A stretch of DNA of 7,600 nt from contig JADLDZ010000084.1 of NCBI GenBank assembly GCA_020846375.1, positions 1-7,600 on the forward strand. The letters run 5' to 3'. Made by a program: the position numbers and the translations under genes. Shown one piece after another: positions 1 through 6,534 of this stretch. Source of the DNA: Nitrospirales bacterium (GTDB lineage: Bacteria; Nitrospirota; Thermodesulfovibrionia; Thermodesulfovibrionales; Dissulfurispiraceae). Below the pieces are notes generated by a model. The model ran no database searches. It was not told the origin of the DNA and saw only the letters and a list, made by a program, of their open reading frames with translations. How positions within the stretch are numbered: position 1 is the first letter of the stretch; the number at the start of each line of letters is the position of its first letter.

Positions 1-1103
1 GCCCTCAGTCCGCGGGCGCCCGTCTTCCTGTCGATAGCCTTCTTCGCAATGGCGTGCAGCGCTGCCTCCGTGAATTTCAGGCGGACGTTATCGAGGGAGA
101 GCAGCTTCTGGTACTGCTTCACCAGGGAGTTCTTCGGCTCGGTCAGTATCCTCACCAGTGCCGCTTCATCCAGCTCTTCGAGCGTCGCCACCACGGGAAG
201 CCTGCCGACAAACTCGGGGATCAGGCCGTAGCGTATCAGGTCCTCCGGCTCCACGAGTGCCAGGGAGCCGCTTTTCTTCTTCTCGCCTGCAAGGGCAGAT
301 GCTTCAGCAGTAAAACCGATGCTCCTCTTCCCCGTCCGCTGCTCGATGATCCTTTCGAGGCCCACGAAAGCGCCCCCGCAGACGAAAAGGATGTTGGTGG
401 TATCGAGCTGGATGTATTCCTGCTGCGGGTGCTTTCTTCCCCCCTGCGGAGGGATGTTCGCCACCGTTCCCTCTATGATCTTGAGGAGCGCCTGCTGCAC
501 TCCCTCACCGGATACGTCACGGGTAATGGAGGGGCTGTCCGACTTCCGGCTTATCTTGTCGATCTCGTCGATATAGATAATCCCCCGCTGCGCCCTCTCC
601 ACATCGTAGTCGGCTGCCTGGAGCAGCTTCAGGAGCACGTTTTCCACGTCCTCGCCCACGTAGCCCGCTTCGGTAAGGGTCGTTGCATCCGCGATGGTAA
701 AGGGCACGTCGAGAAAACGCGCCAGGATCTGTGCGAGGAGGGTTTTCCCTGTTCCCGTGGGCCCGATCATGAGGATATTGCTCTTCTGGAGCTCCACGTC
801 CGACTTGGAGCCCCTGAATATTCTCTTGTAGTGATTATGGACGGCGACGGACAGAACTCTCTTCGCCTGCTCCTGTCCGATGACGTAGTCGTTGAGGAAC
901 TTGTGGATCTCGACAGGGGCCGGAAGCTTCCGGGAGAATTCCTTGTCGGATATATGGAGTTCCTCGTCGATGATTTCATTGCAGAGGCCGACGCACTCGT
1001 CGCAGATGTACACCATGGGCCCCGCTATCAGCTTTTTGACCTCGTCCTGACCCTTTCCGCAGAAAGAGCATTTCAGGGCAGCATCATTTACCTTTCTCGC
1101 CAT
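1..1103 (-). CDS. clpX: ATP-dependent Clp protease ATP-binding subunit ClpX, C-terminus cut by window edge
   Basis: AAA+ unfoldase that recognises tagged proteins, unfolds them with ATP and feeds them to ClpP in the cytoplasm. I translated 367 uninterrupted codons from the ATG at 1103-1101. The N-terminal zinc-binding domain has C12, C15, C34 and C37. Walker A GPTGTGKT is at 114-121, the substrate-gripping pore loop GYVG at 147-150, and Walker B IIYIDEID at 175-182. The RKH loop is near 223-225, the ClpP-docking IGF loop at 262-264, and the arginine-finger box PEFVGR at 296-301. The sensor-2 sequence GARGLR lies at the cut end. Family members are about 410-425 residues, so roughly 45-55 residues lie outside the window. 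A Shine-Dalgarno GGGAGG (1109-1114) sits 5 bases before the start. It is downstream of clpP and probably in the same operon. The IGF loop shows it is a ClpP partner, and nothing essential is missing from the visible part. Confidence 0.98.
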   Translation of the reverse strand, partial: MARKVNDAALKCSFCGKGQDEVKKLIAGPMVYICDECVGLCNEIIDEELHISDKEFSRKLPAPVEIHKFLNDYVIGQEQAKRVLSVAVHNHYKRIFRGSKSDVELQKSNILMIGPTGTGKTLLAQILARFLDVPFTIADATTLTEAGYVGEDVENVLLKLLQAADYDVERAQRGIIYIDEIDKISRKSDSPSITRDVSGEGVQQALLKIIEGTVANIPPQGGRKHPQQEYIQLDTTNILFVCGGAFVGLERIIEQRTGKRSIGFTAEASALAGEKKKSGSLALVEPEDLIRYGLIPEFVGRLPVVATLEELDEAALVRILTEPKNSLVKQYQKLLSLDNVRLKFTEAALHAIAKKAIDRKTGARGLR

Positions 1104-1105
1104 CA

Positions 1106-1181
1106 CAACCTCCCGTCGAAATTAAGGGACAACGGAAGACGGAAGGAGAGGAGCATGCACGCACAGCCGCAACCTCCCGTC
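1106..1181 (-). repeat. Two direct copies of a 12-base sequence carrying a Shine-Dalgarno motif, clpP-clpX gap
   Basis: The minus-strand sequence GACGGGAGGTTG occurs exactly at 1170-1181 and again at 1106-1117, 64 bases apart, between the clpP stop and the clpX start. The copy at 1106-1117 contains the clpX ribosome binding site. The other has no gene start at suitable spacing. It may be a local duplication or chance; its function is unknown. Confidence 0.5.
1109..1114 (-). promoter_or_regulatory. Shine-Dalgarno site of clpX
   Basis: On the minus strand this reads GGGAGG, 5 bases upstream of the clpX ATG. It supports the start at 1103 and shows that clpX can recruit ribosomes independently of clpP. 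It lies inside one copy of a 12-base repeat. Confidence 0.8.
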
Positions 1182-1193
1182 TCCGGTCTCCCG

Positions 1194-1787
1194 CTACTTA
1201 CTACTCTTTACCATGGAGATTACCTCGTCCACAATACCGTATGCCTTCGCCTCGTCGCCCGACATGAAATAATCCCTCTCCGTATCCGTATGGATCTTCT
1301 CGAAGGGCTGCCCCGTATGCCGGGACATGATCCTGTTCAGGGTTTCCTTCATCCTCAGGATCTCCTTTGCATGGATCTCCACATCGGTAGCCTGCCCGTA
1401 GAAGCCCGCCGTGGGCTGGTGGATCATGATCCGGGAGTTCGGGAGCGCGAACCTCTTTCCCTTTGTGCCGGCGCACAGGAGCAACGCCCCCATGCTGGCG
1501 GCCTGGCCGATGCAATACGTAGCGATATCGGGCTTCACGTACTGCATGGTATCGTACATGGCAAGCCCTGCGGAGACGACTCCCCCGGGCGAATTGATGT
1601 AGATATGGATGTCCTTTTCCGGGTCCTCCGTCTGCAGAAAGAGCAGCTGCGCGATCACCACATTCGCCACGTTATCGTCGATAGCGGTGCCGATGAAGAT
1701 GATCCTGTCCTTCAGAAGCCGCGAATAGATGTCGTATACCCTCTCCGTTCTGCCTGTCTGCTCTATCACGATCGGGACTATGCTCAT
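1194..1787 (-). CDS. clpP: ATP-dependent Clp protease proteolytic subunit ClpP
   Basis: Cytoplasmic serine peptidase that forms a double heptameric ring and degrades proteins delivered by ClpX or another Clp ATPase. The 197-residue protein has the full family length. The catalytic triad is visible: S98 in GQAASMGA, H123 in IMIHQP and D172 in TERDYFMS. The ring-forming handle sequence INSPGG (64-69) and the start MSIVPIVIEQTGRTER are typical of housekeeping ClpP. Its ATG overlaps the tig stop as ATGA (1784-1787), so translation is probably coupled to tig. A GGAG motif also lies about 7 bases before the start. It is followed by clpX after 90 bases, giving the common tig-clpP-clpX order. It has no signal peptide and nothing unusual. 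Confidence 0.98.
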   Translation of the reverse strand: MSIVPIVIEQTGRTERVYDIYSRLLKDRIIFIGTAIDDNVANVVIAQLLFLQTEDPEKDIHIYINSPGGVVSAGLAMYDTMQYVKPDIATYCIGQAASMGALLLCAGTKGKRFALPNSRIMIHQPTAGFYGQATDVEIHAKEILRMKETLNRIMSRHTGQPFEKIHTDTERDYFMSGDEAKAYGIVDEVISMVKSSK

Positions 1788-3031
1788 GCCTGTTCTCCTT
1801 TTTCCACCGTCGCCTTGCTTAACAGAAGGTCCAGAACCTTTTTCTCGAAGAGGGCATGCCGCACTCCCCCCAGCGATCCGTCCTTCGTTATATAATATTT
1901 TATAACATTCTCGGGGGAGATATAATACCTCTGCGCGAGATTGAGGATCTCCGCCTTCAGTTCCTCATCGGAAATCGCCACTCCCTCCTTCTCCCCGATG
2001 ATATCGAGCAGCAGGGAGGCCCGCGCACTCTTTACCGCATGGGGCTCCAGCTCAGCCCGCAGCTCCTCGTCGGAGCGGGTGTCCTTGCCCCCCGAGCGGA
2101 TATCGTTCATGAGGAGACTGATTTCAGCCTGGAGCATGCTTTCCGGCACTTCAACGGTATGGGACTCAAGGAGCCTGTCCAGAATTTCCCGCTGTTTCGC
2201 CATATCCGCGCTCCTGCTCTTTGCAGAAAGCATGCTCTCGCGCATCTGGCTCTTCATCTGTTCCAGGCTCTCGAAGCCCATGTCTTTTGCAAACTCATCG
2301 TCGATAGCCGGCAGCCGGCGCTTCTTCACTTCCTTTATCTTTATCGAGAACCGGGGTTTCTTCCCGGCGAACGGAGACTGTATCTCTTCGGGGAATGCCG
2401 CCTCTATCTCCACCTTGTCTTCCTGCTTCCTTCCGATGAGACCCTCAAAGAAATCAGGCGGATAGGGGCCGCTCCCCACTTTCAGAACGGCGTCCGTCGC
2501 CCCCTGCTCTTCGCCCTCTATCGTATAATCGATGGTAACAAGGTCCCCGGTCAGGACGGGCTCAGCGGAAGACTCGTAGGCGGCCCTCTCCTCGGCAATT
2601 GTTTTCAGCGCTCTTTCTACCTCCTCCTCCTTCACTTCCACCGGCACGTCTTTGACCTTCACCCCTTCATAGGTGAGGTTCTCCACGCTGGGCATGATAT
2701 CCACGGTAACGGTCATGGTAAGGGGTTCATTCCTCCTGAAGTCGAACTGCTCCTCCATCACCGGCTTTGACACCGGCTTCACCCCGGCCTCCTTGAGGGC
2801 ATCGGAATAGTAGTGGGGCACCAGCTTCTCGATCACGTCCGCTTCCACATTCCTGCCGAACTTCTTTTCAATCAGGTTCATCGGCGCCTTGCCCGGCCTG
2901 AACCCGGGAACCTTCGCCTGTCTCTGCGCCTCCTGGAGCCCTTTCCGGATCTCCGCCTCGATGGTGCCTGCAGGAATCTCTATGGTAAGCCTCTTCCTCG
3001 TCGCCGATACATCTTCACGTGCCTTTAGCAA
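1784..3031 (-). CDS. tig: Trigger factor, ribosome-associated chaperone and peptidyl-prolyl isomerase
   Basis: Binds near the ribosome exit tunnel (ribosomal protein L23 in characterised members) and shields nascent chains. The 415-residue protein is slightly shorter than the usual 430 or so. The N-terminal ribosome-binding domain covers about 1-112 and has the signature GFRPGKAP at 43-50. A FKBP-like isomerase domain covers about 155-240, including GDLVTIDY and FEGLIG. It ends in the linker LPAIDDEFAKD, followed by the helical C-terminal chaperone domain (about 245-410). The start is TTG at 3031-3029, chosen because the GGGGAGGA Shine-Dalgarno lies 4 bases upstream and the protein then begins MLKAREDVSATRKRL, as the family does. 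The first ATG would be residue 51, beyond the ribosome-binding signature. It is the first gene of the tig-clpP-clpX operon, with a promoter in the gap upstream. Confidence 0.97.
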   Translation of the reverse strand: MLKAREDVSATRKRLTIEIPAGTIEAEIRKGLQEAQRQAKVPGFRPGKAPMNLIEKKFGRNVEADVIEKLVPHYYSDALKEAGVKPVSKPVMEEQFDFRRNEPLTMTVTVDIMPSVENLTYEGVKVKDVPVEVKEEEVERALKTIAEERAAYESSAEPVLTGDLVTIDYTIEGEEQGATDAVLKVGSGPYPPDFFEGLIGRKQEDKVEIEAAFPEEIQSPFAGKKPRFSIKIKEVKKRRLPAIDDEFAKDMGFESLEQMKSQMRESMLSAKSRSADMAKQREILDRLLESHTVEVPESMLQAEISLLMNDIRSGGKDTRSDEELRAELEPHAVKSARASLLLDIIGEKEGVAISDEELKAEILNLAQRYYISPENVIKYYITKDGSLGGVRHALFEKKVLDLLLSKATVEKGEQA

Positions 3032-3035
3032 TGTG

Positions 3036-3043
3036 TCCTCCCC
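3036..3043 (-). promoter_or_regulatory. Shine-Dalgarno site of tig, deciding a TTG start
   Basis: The minus strand reads GGGGAGGA, then CACA, then TTG. This near-perfect ribosome binding site at proper spacing is the main reason for accepting the TTG start of tig. Confidence 0.85.
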
Positions 3044-3049
3044 GCGGTG

Positions 3050-3065
3050 TAGTGCTTTAGTGCTT
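3050..3065 (-). repeat. Tandem 8-base repeat in the tig leader
   Basis: The minus-strand sequence AAGCACTA is present twice, head to tail and exact. It lies between the predicted tig transcription start and the Shine-Dalgarno site. The core AGCACT resembles half of the CIRCE heat-shock operator, but the copies are direct rather than inverted, so this is not a standard CIRCE element. Function is unknown. Confidence 0.55.
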
Positions 3066-3080
3066 GAATTTCAATCGTTT

Positions 3081-3110
3081 AGTGTAAACTTTCTCTCACC
3101 GCTTTGTCAA
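3081..3110 (-). promoter_or_regulatory. Sigma-70-type promoter of the tig-clpP-clpX operon
   Basis: On the minus strand a perfect -35 box TTGACA (3110-3105) is followed by 18 bases and a -10 box TACACT (3086-3081), which matches the TATAAT consensus at four of six positions. Transcription would start near 3074, leaving a leader of about 43 bases before the TTG start. It is the best promoter-like sequence in the gap between hycI and tig. It implies the chaperone-protease genes need not depend on transcription from the hydrogenase operon. Confidence 0.65.
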
Positions 3111-3170
3111 TTTGCAGCAGCGCTTCACGGAGGGGAAGACGGGAGAAAAGACACCGGACCGTATTATCAG

Positions 3171-3638
3171 CTAAGGAGAGAGAAGAGCAATAATCTCATG
3201 TGCGGTCTGCTCCACCGGGACGGACAACCCCTCGGCAAAGTCTTTGCTGCCCATCTGGATACCGAGAAAAGCCACCTCCGATCCCGTATCGCACCGTATG
3301 ATTTCCGCCACGCCGGAGAGGGGAAAGGCATGGGTGCTCACGATATGGTCCTCGATCAGCTCCGGCGGGATGATCCGCGCTTCACCGGAGACCCCTCCGA
3401 ACTCTGCAGCATCGATGATCACCGTCCGTACCGGCTTTGCCCCGACCGCCCTGTCGATGATGTTCTCGGGCCTTTCTCCCGCATCAAGGACAAGAATACC
3501 ATCCCGCGGGACGGGGAGGTGTCGCGCAATGTACGGGCCGACGCCGTCGTCGGCCCTGAGTACGTTCCCTGCCGTTATTATAAGTATAGTGTCCGGCGGG
3601 TGCGGTTGCAAAAGTTTTTTTATTTCACCGGTCAACAA
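3171..3638 (-). CDS. [NiFe] hydrogenase maturation protease, HycI/HyaD family
   Basis: Cytoplasmic endopeptidase that removes the C-terminal tail of a hydrogenase large subunit once nickel is in place; the substrate here is presumably HydA, encoded immediately upstream. The 155-residue protein has the family box GNVLRADDGVG (24-34). The expected nickel-sensing ligands are D31, D76 (in IIDAAEFGG) and H103 (in STHAFPL). The STH-x2-PL block and Asp at the first ligand resemble E. coli HycI more than HybD, which has Glu there. The start is TTG at 3638-3636, with a second TTG just after it at 3635-3633. An in-frame stop at 3650-3648 excludes anything much longer, and the first ATG is residue 129, past the whole active site. 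I see no good Shine-Dalgarno, and the gene overlaps hydA by 14 bases, so translation is probably coupled. The exact start is uncertain; the family is not. Confidence 0.93.
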   Translation of the reverse strand: MLTGEIKKLLQPHPPDTILIITAGNVLRADDGVGPYIARHLPVPRDGILVLDAGERPENIIDRAVGAKPVRTVIIDAAEFGGVSGEARIIPPELIEDHIVSTHAFPLSGVAEIIRCDTGSEVAFLGIQMGSKDFAEGLSVPVEQTAHEIIALLSP

Positions 3639-4953
3639 AGCGCACGTTCAGCATGTGGGTGGAACAGGATATGCAAGGGTCATAGGCGCGGACCAGCATC
3701 TCCAGCGCCAGGGTGATCTCCTCCTCGCTCTTCGCCAGGATTTCAGGCACCAGTTTTTCCATATCATGCTCGATATTGCTCAGGTTCTGGTTGGTGGGGA
3801 TACTGCAGTTCGCATTCACGATGATCCCCCTGTCGTCCACTTCGTAATGATGGAAAAGGACACCGCGCGGAACTTCCACCGCCCCTATTCCGCTCCCCGC
3901 CCTCACCGGAACCGCAGACCTCTCATTGAGTCCGACGAGGACCGCCTCGTCCCGGTCCACTCCCCGCTCTTTCAATACCCGGACGGTCTGCAGCGCCTCT
4001 TCGAGACAATGCACGGACTCGATCAACTGGGCAGCCGTGTTCAGGTAGGGGTTGGTGCACTTCGGCTCCATTCTCATGGCCGCGGCAACCTCTCTCGCCC
4101 GAGGGTGCAGCTTCCGGAAGTTGAGATTGAAGCGCGCCAGGGATCCCACTGCATAGGAGCCACGGCTCAATTTCGTGTGCTTTGCCGAGGAATGGGGAAC
4201 GATGAACTCATTGGTGATGTTCCGGTACTCCCCTTTCGGCATCCTGATGCCGTCGGTCGATCCGATGTCTCCCGAAAGCAGGGGGTACTCTCCGTCGTCA
4301 CTCACCAGGGCGACATACTCCGTGTCCCGCTCGAATTCGGGGAAACGGAAAGTGGAGGCCAGCTCCACCGTCGCCTCCATATCGGGGCGCATCCCTTCCA
4401 GGAGATGCAGAAGGGAATCCAGCTCCCTTTCCCCGGGGAGCTTGGTAAAGCCGCCGACTACCGCCGAAATGGGATGGACGTGGCGGCCCACCAGCACTTC
4501 ACACGCCTCGTTGCAGGCCTTCTTCATCCGCAAGGCCCTGCGCACCACCTTGTTATGGGTATCTATCAGGGGGACAAAGCTCTTGACCCCCAGCAGGTCA
4601 GGGGCGGCCAGCAGGTAAAGATGCAGGATATGGCTGTCGAGGATCTCGAAATAGAGGAGGAGCTTCCTGAGTCGTATCGTCTGCTCCGAAGGGACGATGC
4701 CGAGGGCATCCTCGGCCGCCTGCAGGGAAGCGAGAGTATGCCCGCAGGAACAGATGCCGCAGATCCTGCTGGTGATATGCTGCGCCTCGAAGAGGGAGCG
4801 TCCCCGCAGCATTCCCTCAAACAGCCGCGGCGCCTCCACGATATCGAGGCGGCAGGTCTCGAGTCTCCCCTCCTTTACATTGACCACGATGTTGCCATGG
4901 CCCTCCACCCGCGTCAGGTATTCCACATTTATTGCGAGGCTTTTCTTGTTCAT
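3625..4953 (-). CDS. hydA: Group 3b [NiFe] hydrogenase large (alpha) subunit
   Basis: Catalytic subunit that holds the NiFe(CN)2CO site where hydrogen is made or oxidised. With the ATG at 4953 it has 442 residues, close to the family length. Motif L1 is RVEGHG (15-20). The N-terminal nickel ligands lie in RICGIC (C65 and C68), followed by H72. The C-terminal ligands lie in DPCISCSTH (C427, C430, H433). Nine residues follow H433 and should be cleaved off during maturation by the protease encoded next. The ATG overlaps the hydD stop as ATGA (4950-4953), with AGGA 6 bases upstream. A longer GTG start at 4974 is possible but would bypass that site and add residues atypical of the family. The partners hydB, hydG and hydD upstream identify group 3b rather than membrane-bound group 1 or F420-reducing group 3a enzymes. 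Confidence 0.96.
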   Translation of the reverse strand: MNKKSLAINVEYLTRVEGHGNIVVNVKEGRLETCRLDIVEAPRLFEGMLRGRSLFEAQHITSRICGICSCGHTLASLQAAEDALGIVPSEQTIRLRKLLLYFEILDSHILHLYLLAAPDLLGVKSFVPLIDTHNKVVRRALRMKKACNEACEVLVGRHVHPISAVVGGFTKLPGERELDSLLHLLEGMRPDMEATVELASTFRFPEFERDTEYVALVSDDGEYPLLSGDIGSTDGIRMPKGEYRNITNEFIVPHSSAKHTKLSRGSYAVGSLARFNLNFRKLHPRAREVAAAMRMEPKCTNPYLNTAAQLIESVHCLEEALQTVRVLKERGVDRDEAVLVGLNERSAVPVRAGSGIGAVEVPRGVLFHHYEVDDRGIIVNANCSIPTNQNLSNIEHDMEKLVPEILAKSEEEITLALEMLVRAYDPCISCSTHMLNVRFVDR

Positions 4954-5696
4954 GCCGGATCCTGCTCGCTGCACATGTTATACATACTCATCTTGTTGCG
5001 GATGAGCTCCCCGGAAATCCCGTACTTGTCCAGCACGGCCCTTGTCCCCTTCTCGTTGGGATTGCTCACCATACCGCGGCATCCGTAGCATATGTTGCCG
5101 TTGTTGATGCACCACGAGTTGCAGCCGGCCCGGGTGACAGGACCGAGACAGGTGACCCCCCGCTCATACATGCAGACGTTTTCGTTCAGTTTGCATTCGA
5201 CGCATACCGCAAAATCGGGTACCGGGTAGGTGGTGCCCTGGAGGACAGCCCGCAGGACCTGTATGAATTCGGGGGGGTACACAGGACACCCGTTGACGAA
5301 ATAGTCCACCGGCACCACCTGGTGCACCGCCTTTGTTCTTTCGGACGGAAAGAGCTTGTAGCGGTCACCGTAGACATATTTCCGGATATCGTCGGGATCG
5401 AACCGGTTCTTCATGCCGTTCACTCCCCCGATCGTCGCGCACGAGCCGTAGGCAATGAGGACCCCGGCCTTCTTCCGTATCTCCGTGATCCGCCCGACCG
5501 CATGGGCATTCGTAATGCTCCCCTCCACAACAGCCACGTCCACGTTCCGGTCCCATTTCTCGGACATGACTTCGCGAAACTCCACCACCTCCACGATATC
5601 CAGAACATCGAGGAGGTCTTCCCCGAGGTTCGCCACCTGGAGCTGGCACCCCTCGCAGCAGGCGAAATCGTAAAAAGCGACCGTCGGTCTTTTCAT
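4950..5696 (-). CDS. hydD: Group 3b [NiFe] hydrogenase small (delta) subunit
   Basis: Electron-relay subunit that pairs with HydA and carries three predicted [4Fe-4S] clusters. The 248-residue protein begins directly with the core fold, without a Tat signal peptide, so the enzyme is cytoplasmic. The proximal cluster would use C14 and C17 (in CCEGC), C86 (GSCATIGG) and C137 (NGCPVYPPE). Two further clusters are suggested by C165-C168-C175-C183 and by C192-C196-C203-C206. This eight-Cys C-terminal region is typical of group 3 small subunits of the NADH dehydrogenase 20 kDa-like family. The ATG is 1 base after the hydG stop, with a weak GAGG upstream, so translation is probably coupled. Its last codons overlap the hydA start by 4 bases. 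Confidence 0.95.
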   Translation of the reverse strand: MKRPTVAFYDFACCEGCQLQVANLGEDLLDVLDIVEVVEFREVMSEKWDRNVDVAVVEGSITNAHAVGRITEIRKKAGVLIAYGSCATIGGVNGMKNRFDPDDIRKYVYGDRYKLFPSERTKAVHQVVPVDYFVNGCPVYPPEFIQVLRAVLQGTTYPVPDFAVCVECKLNENVCMYERGVTCLGPVTRAGCNSWCINNGNICYGCRGMVSNPNEKGTRAVLDKYGISGELIRNKMSMYNMCSEQDPA

Positions 5697-5697
5697 A

Positions 5698-6534
5698 TCA
5701 CAATGCCTCGCTCACGTTCCTGATATCCGCAAAACTGAAGACCGGCCCGTCCTGGCATACGTACAACCCCTGGATCTGGCAGCGTCCGCATTTTCCCATC
5801 CCGCACTTCATATGCCGTTCGAAGGAGAGCAGGATCTGCCGCTCCGGAATGTTCTTCGCCAGCAGCTCCTTGATGACAAACCGGTACATGATCGGCGGGC
5901 CCACCACCACGGCAAAAGTCCTCTCCGGCTCGATATCAACACCGGGGATGAGGGTGGTAATGACCCCCACATTACCGGCCCAGTCGGGGGCGGCCCGGTC
6001 CACGGTGCATTCATAGTGGACATCCATGCGGCGCTCCCACTGATCGAGCTCGTCACTGAAAAGCATATCCTGCGGGGACTTGCACCCGAGGAGAATATGG
6101 ACCTTCCCGAACATCCTCCTGTTGAAGAGGACATGCTTGATAAGGGACCTGAGAGGAGCGATGCCGAGCCCCCCCGCAACGATGAGGAGGTCGTTCCCCT
6201 CCAGGATGCGTATGGGAAATCCCTTTCCATACGGCCCCCGGATCCCGATCTCATCGCCTGCTTCGAGCGTGTGCAGGGCTTCGGTCACCTTTCCGACCGC
6301 CCTGACGCAGAGCTCGAAGGAGCCGCGGGTGGCGGGGGAGGAGGATACGGAGATGGGCACCTCCCCCACCCCGAACAGCGAAACCATGACGAATTGACCG
6401 GGGTCATGGTCGAGACTCATGCCGCCCTCCAGTGCAATCTCGAAGAGCTTCTCATGCCCGGTCAACCTCTTCGTGCGGAGGATCTTTCCCTTCTTTACGT
6501 TATAATTGGACTCCTTTATAACTACTTTTTCCAT
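5698..6534 (-). CDS. hydG: Group 3b hydrogenase gamma subunit, FAD/NAD(P)-binding diaphorase
   Basis: Ferredoxin-NADP reductase-like subunit that exchanges electrons with NAD(P)H. From the ATG at 6534 it has 278 residues. The FAD-binding barrel includes PGQFVMVSL and PISVSS (about 45-65). The nucleotide-binding domain has GGLGIAPLRSLI (121-132) and VGPPIMY (211-217). A C-terminal [2Fe-2S] motif uses C244, C249, C252 and C260. The architecture matches PyrK-like electron-transfer subunits and the sulfhydrogenase gamma subunit. NAD versus NADP preference cannot be read by eye. A longer ORF upstream to an ATG at 6621 was not used: those 29 residues lie in another frame of hydB and look non-native, while the chosen ATG has GGAGGGG about 11 bases upstream. 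The start overlaps the end of hydB by 13 bases, indicating coupling. Confidence 0.93.
   Translation of the reverse strand: MEKVVIKESNYNVKKGKILRTKRLTGHEKLFEIALEGGMSLDHDPGQFVMVSLFGVGEVPISVSSSPATRGSFELCVRAVGKVTEALHTLEAGDEIGIRGPYGKGFPIRILEGNDLLIVAGGLGIAPLRSLIKHVLFNRRMFGKVHILLGCKSPQDMLFSDELDQWERRMDVHYECTVDRAAPDWAGNVGVITTLIPGVDIEPERTFAVVVGPPIMYRFVIKELLAKNIPERQILLSFERHMKCGMGKCGRCQIQGLYVCQDGPVFSFADIRNVSEAL

Noticed and set aside
54..1895. Long plus-strand open frame of 613 codons opposite clpX, clpP and the end of tig
   Set aside because: It lies antisense to three unmistakable conserved genes and crosses their junctions. Its translation shows no recognisable domain. Such frames arise from codon bias in GC-rich genes on the other strand.
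1856..2770. Plus-strand open frame of 304 codons opposite tig
   Set aside because: It is antisense to trigger factor and its translation shows no family features.
3050..3065. CIRCE (HrcA) operator before tig
   Set aside because: CIRCE needs inverted halves separated by nine bases. Here the similar cores are direct tandem copies, so I kept it only as an unexplained repeat.
3111..3170. Possible intrinsic terminator after hycI, around the GGTCCGG sequence
   Set aside because: The complementary arms are only about three bases with no loop space, and the following T-rich stretch is short and interrupted.
4954..4974. Extended N-terminus for hydA from a GTG at 4974
   Set aside because: The ATG at 4953 has AGGA at good spacing, makes an ATGA overlap with hydD and matches the usual large-subunit start just ahead of the RVEGHG motif.
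3244..5088. Long plus-strand open frame of 614 codons opposite the protease and hydA
   Set aside because: It is the antisense shadow of hycI and hydA, with low-complexity, His-, Arg- and Gly-rich translation and no domain. The similar length to the other antisense frame is coincidence.
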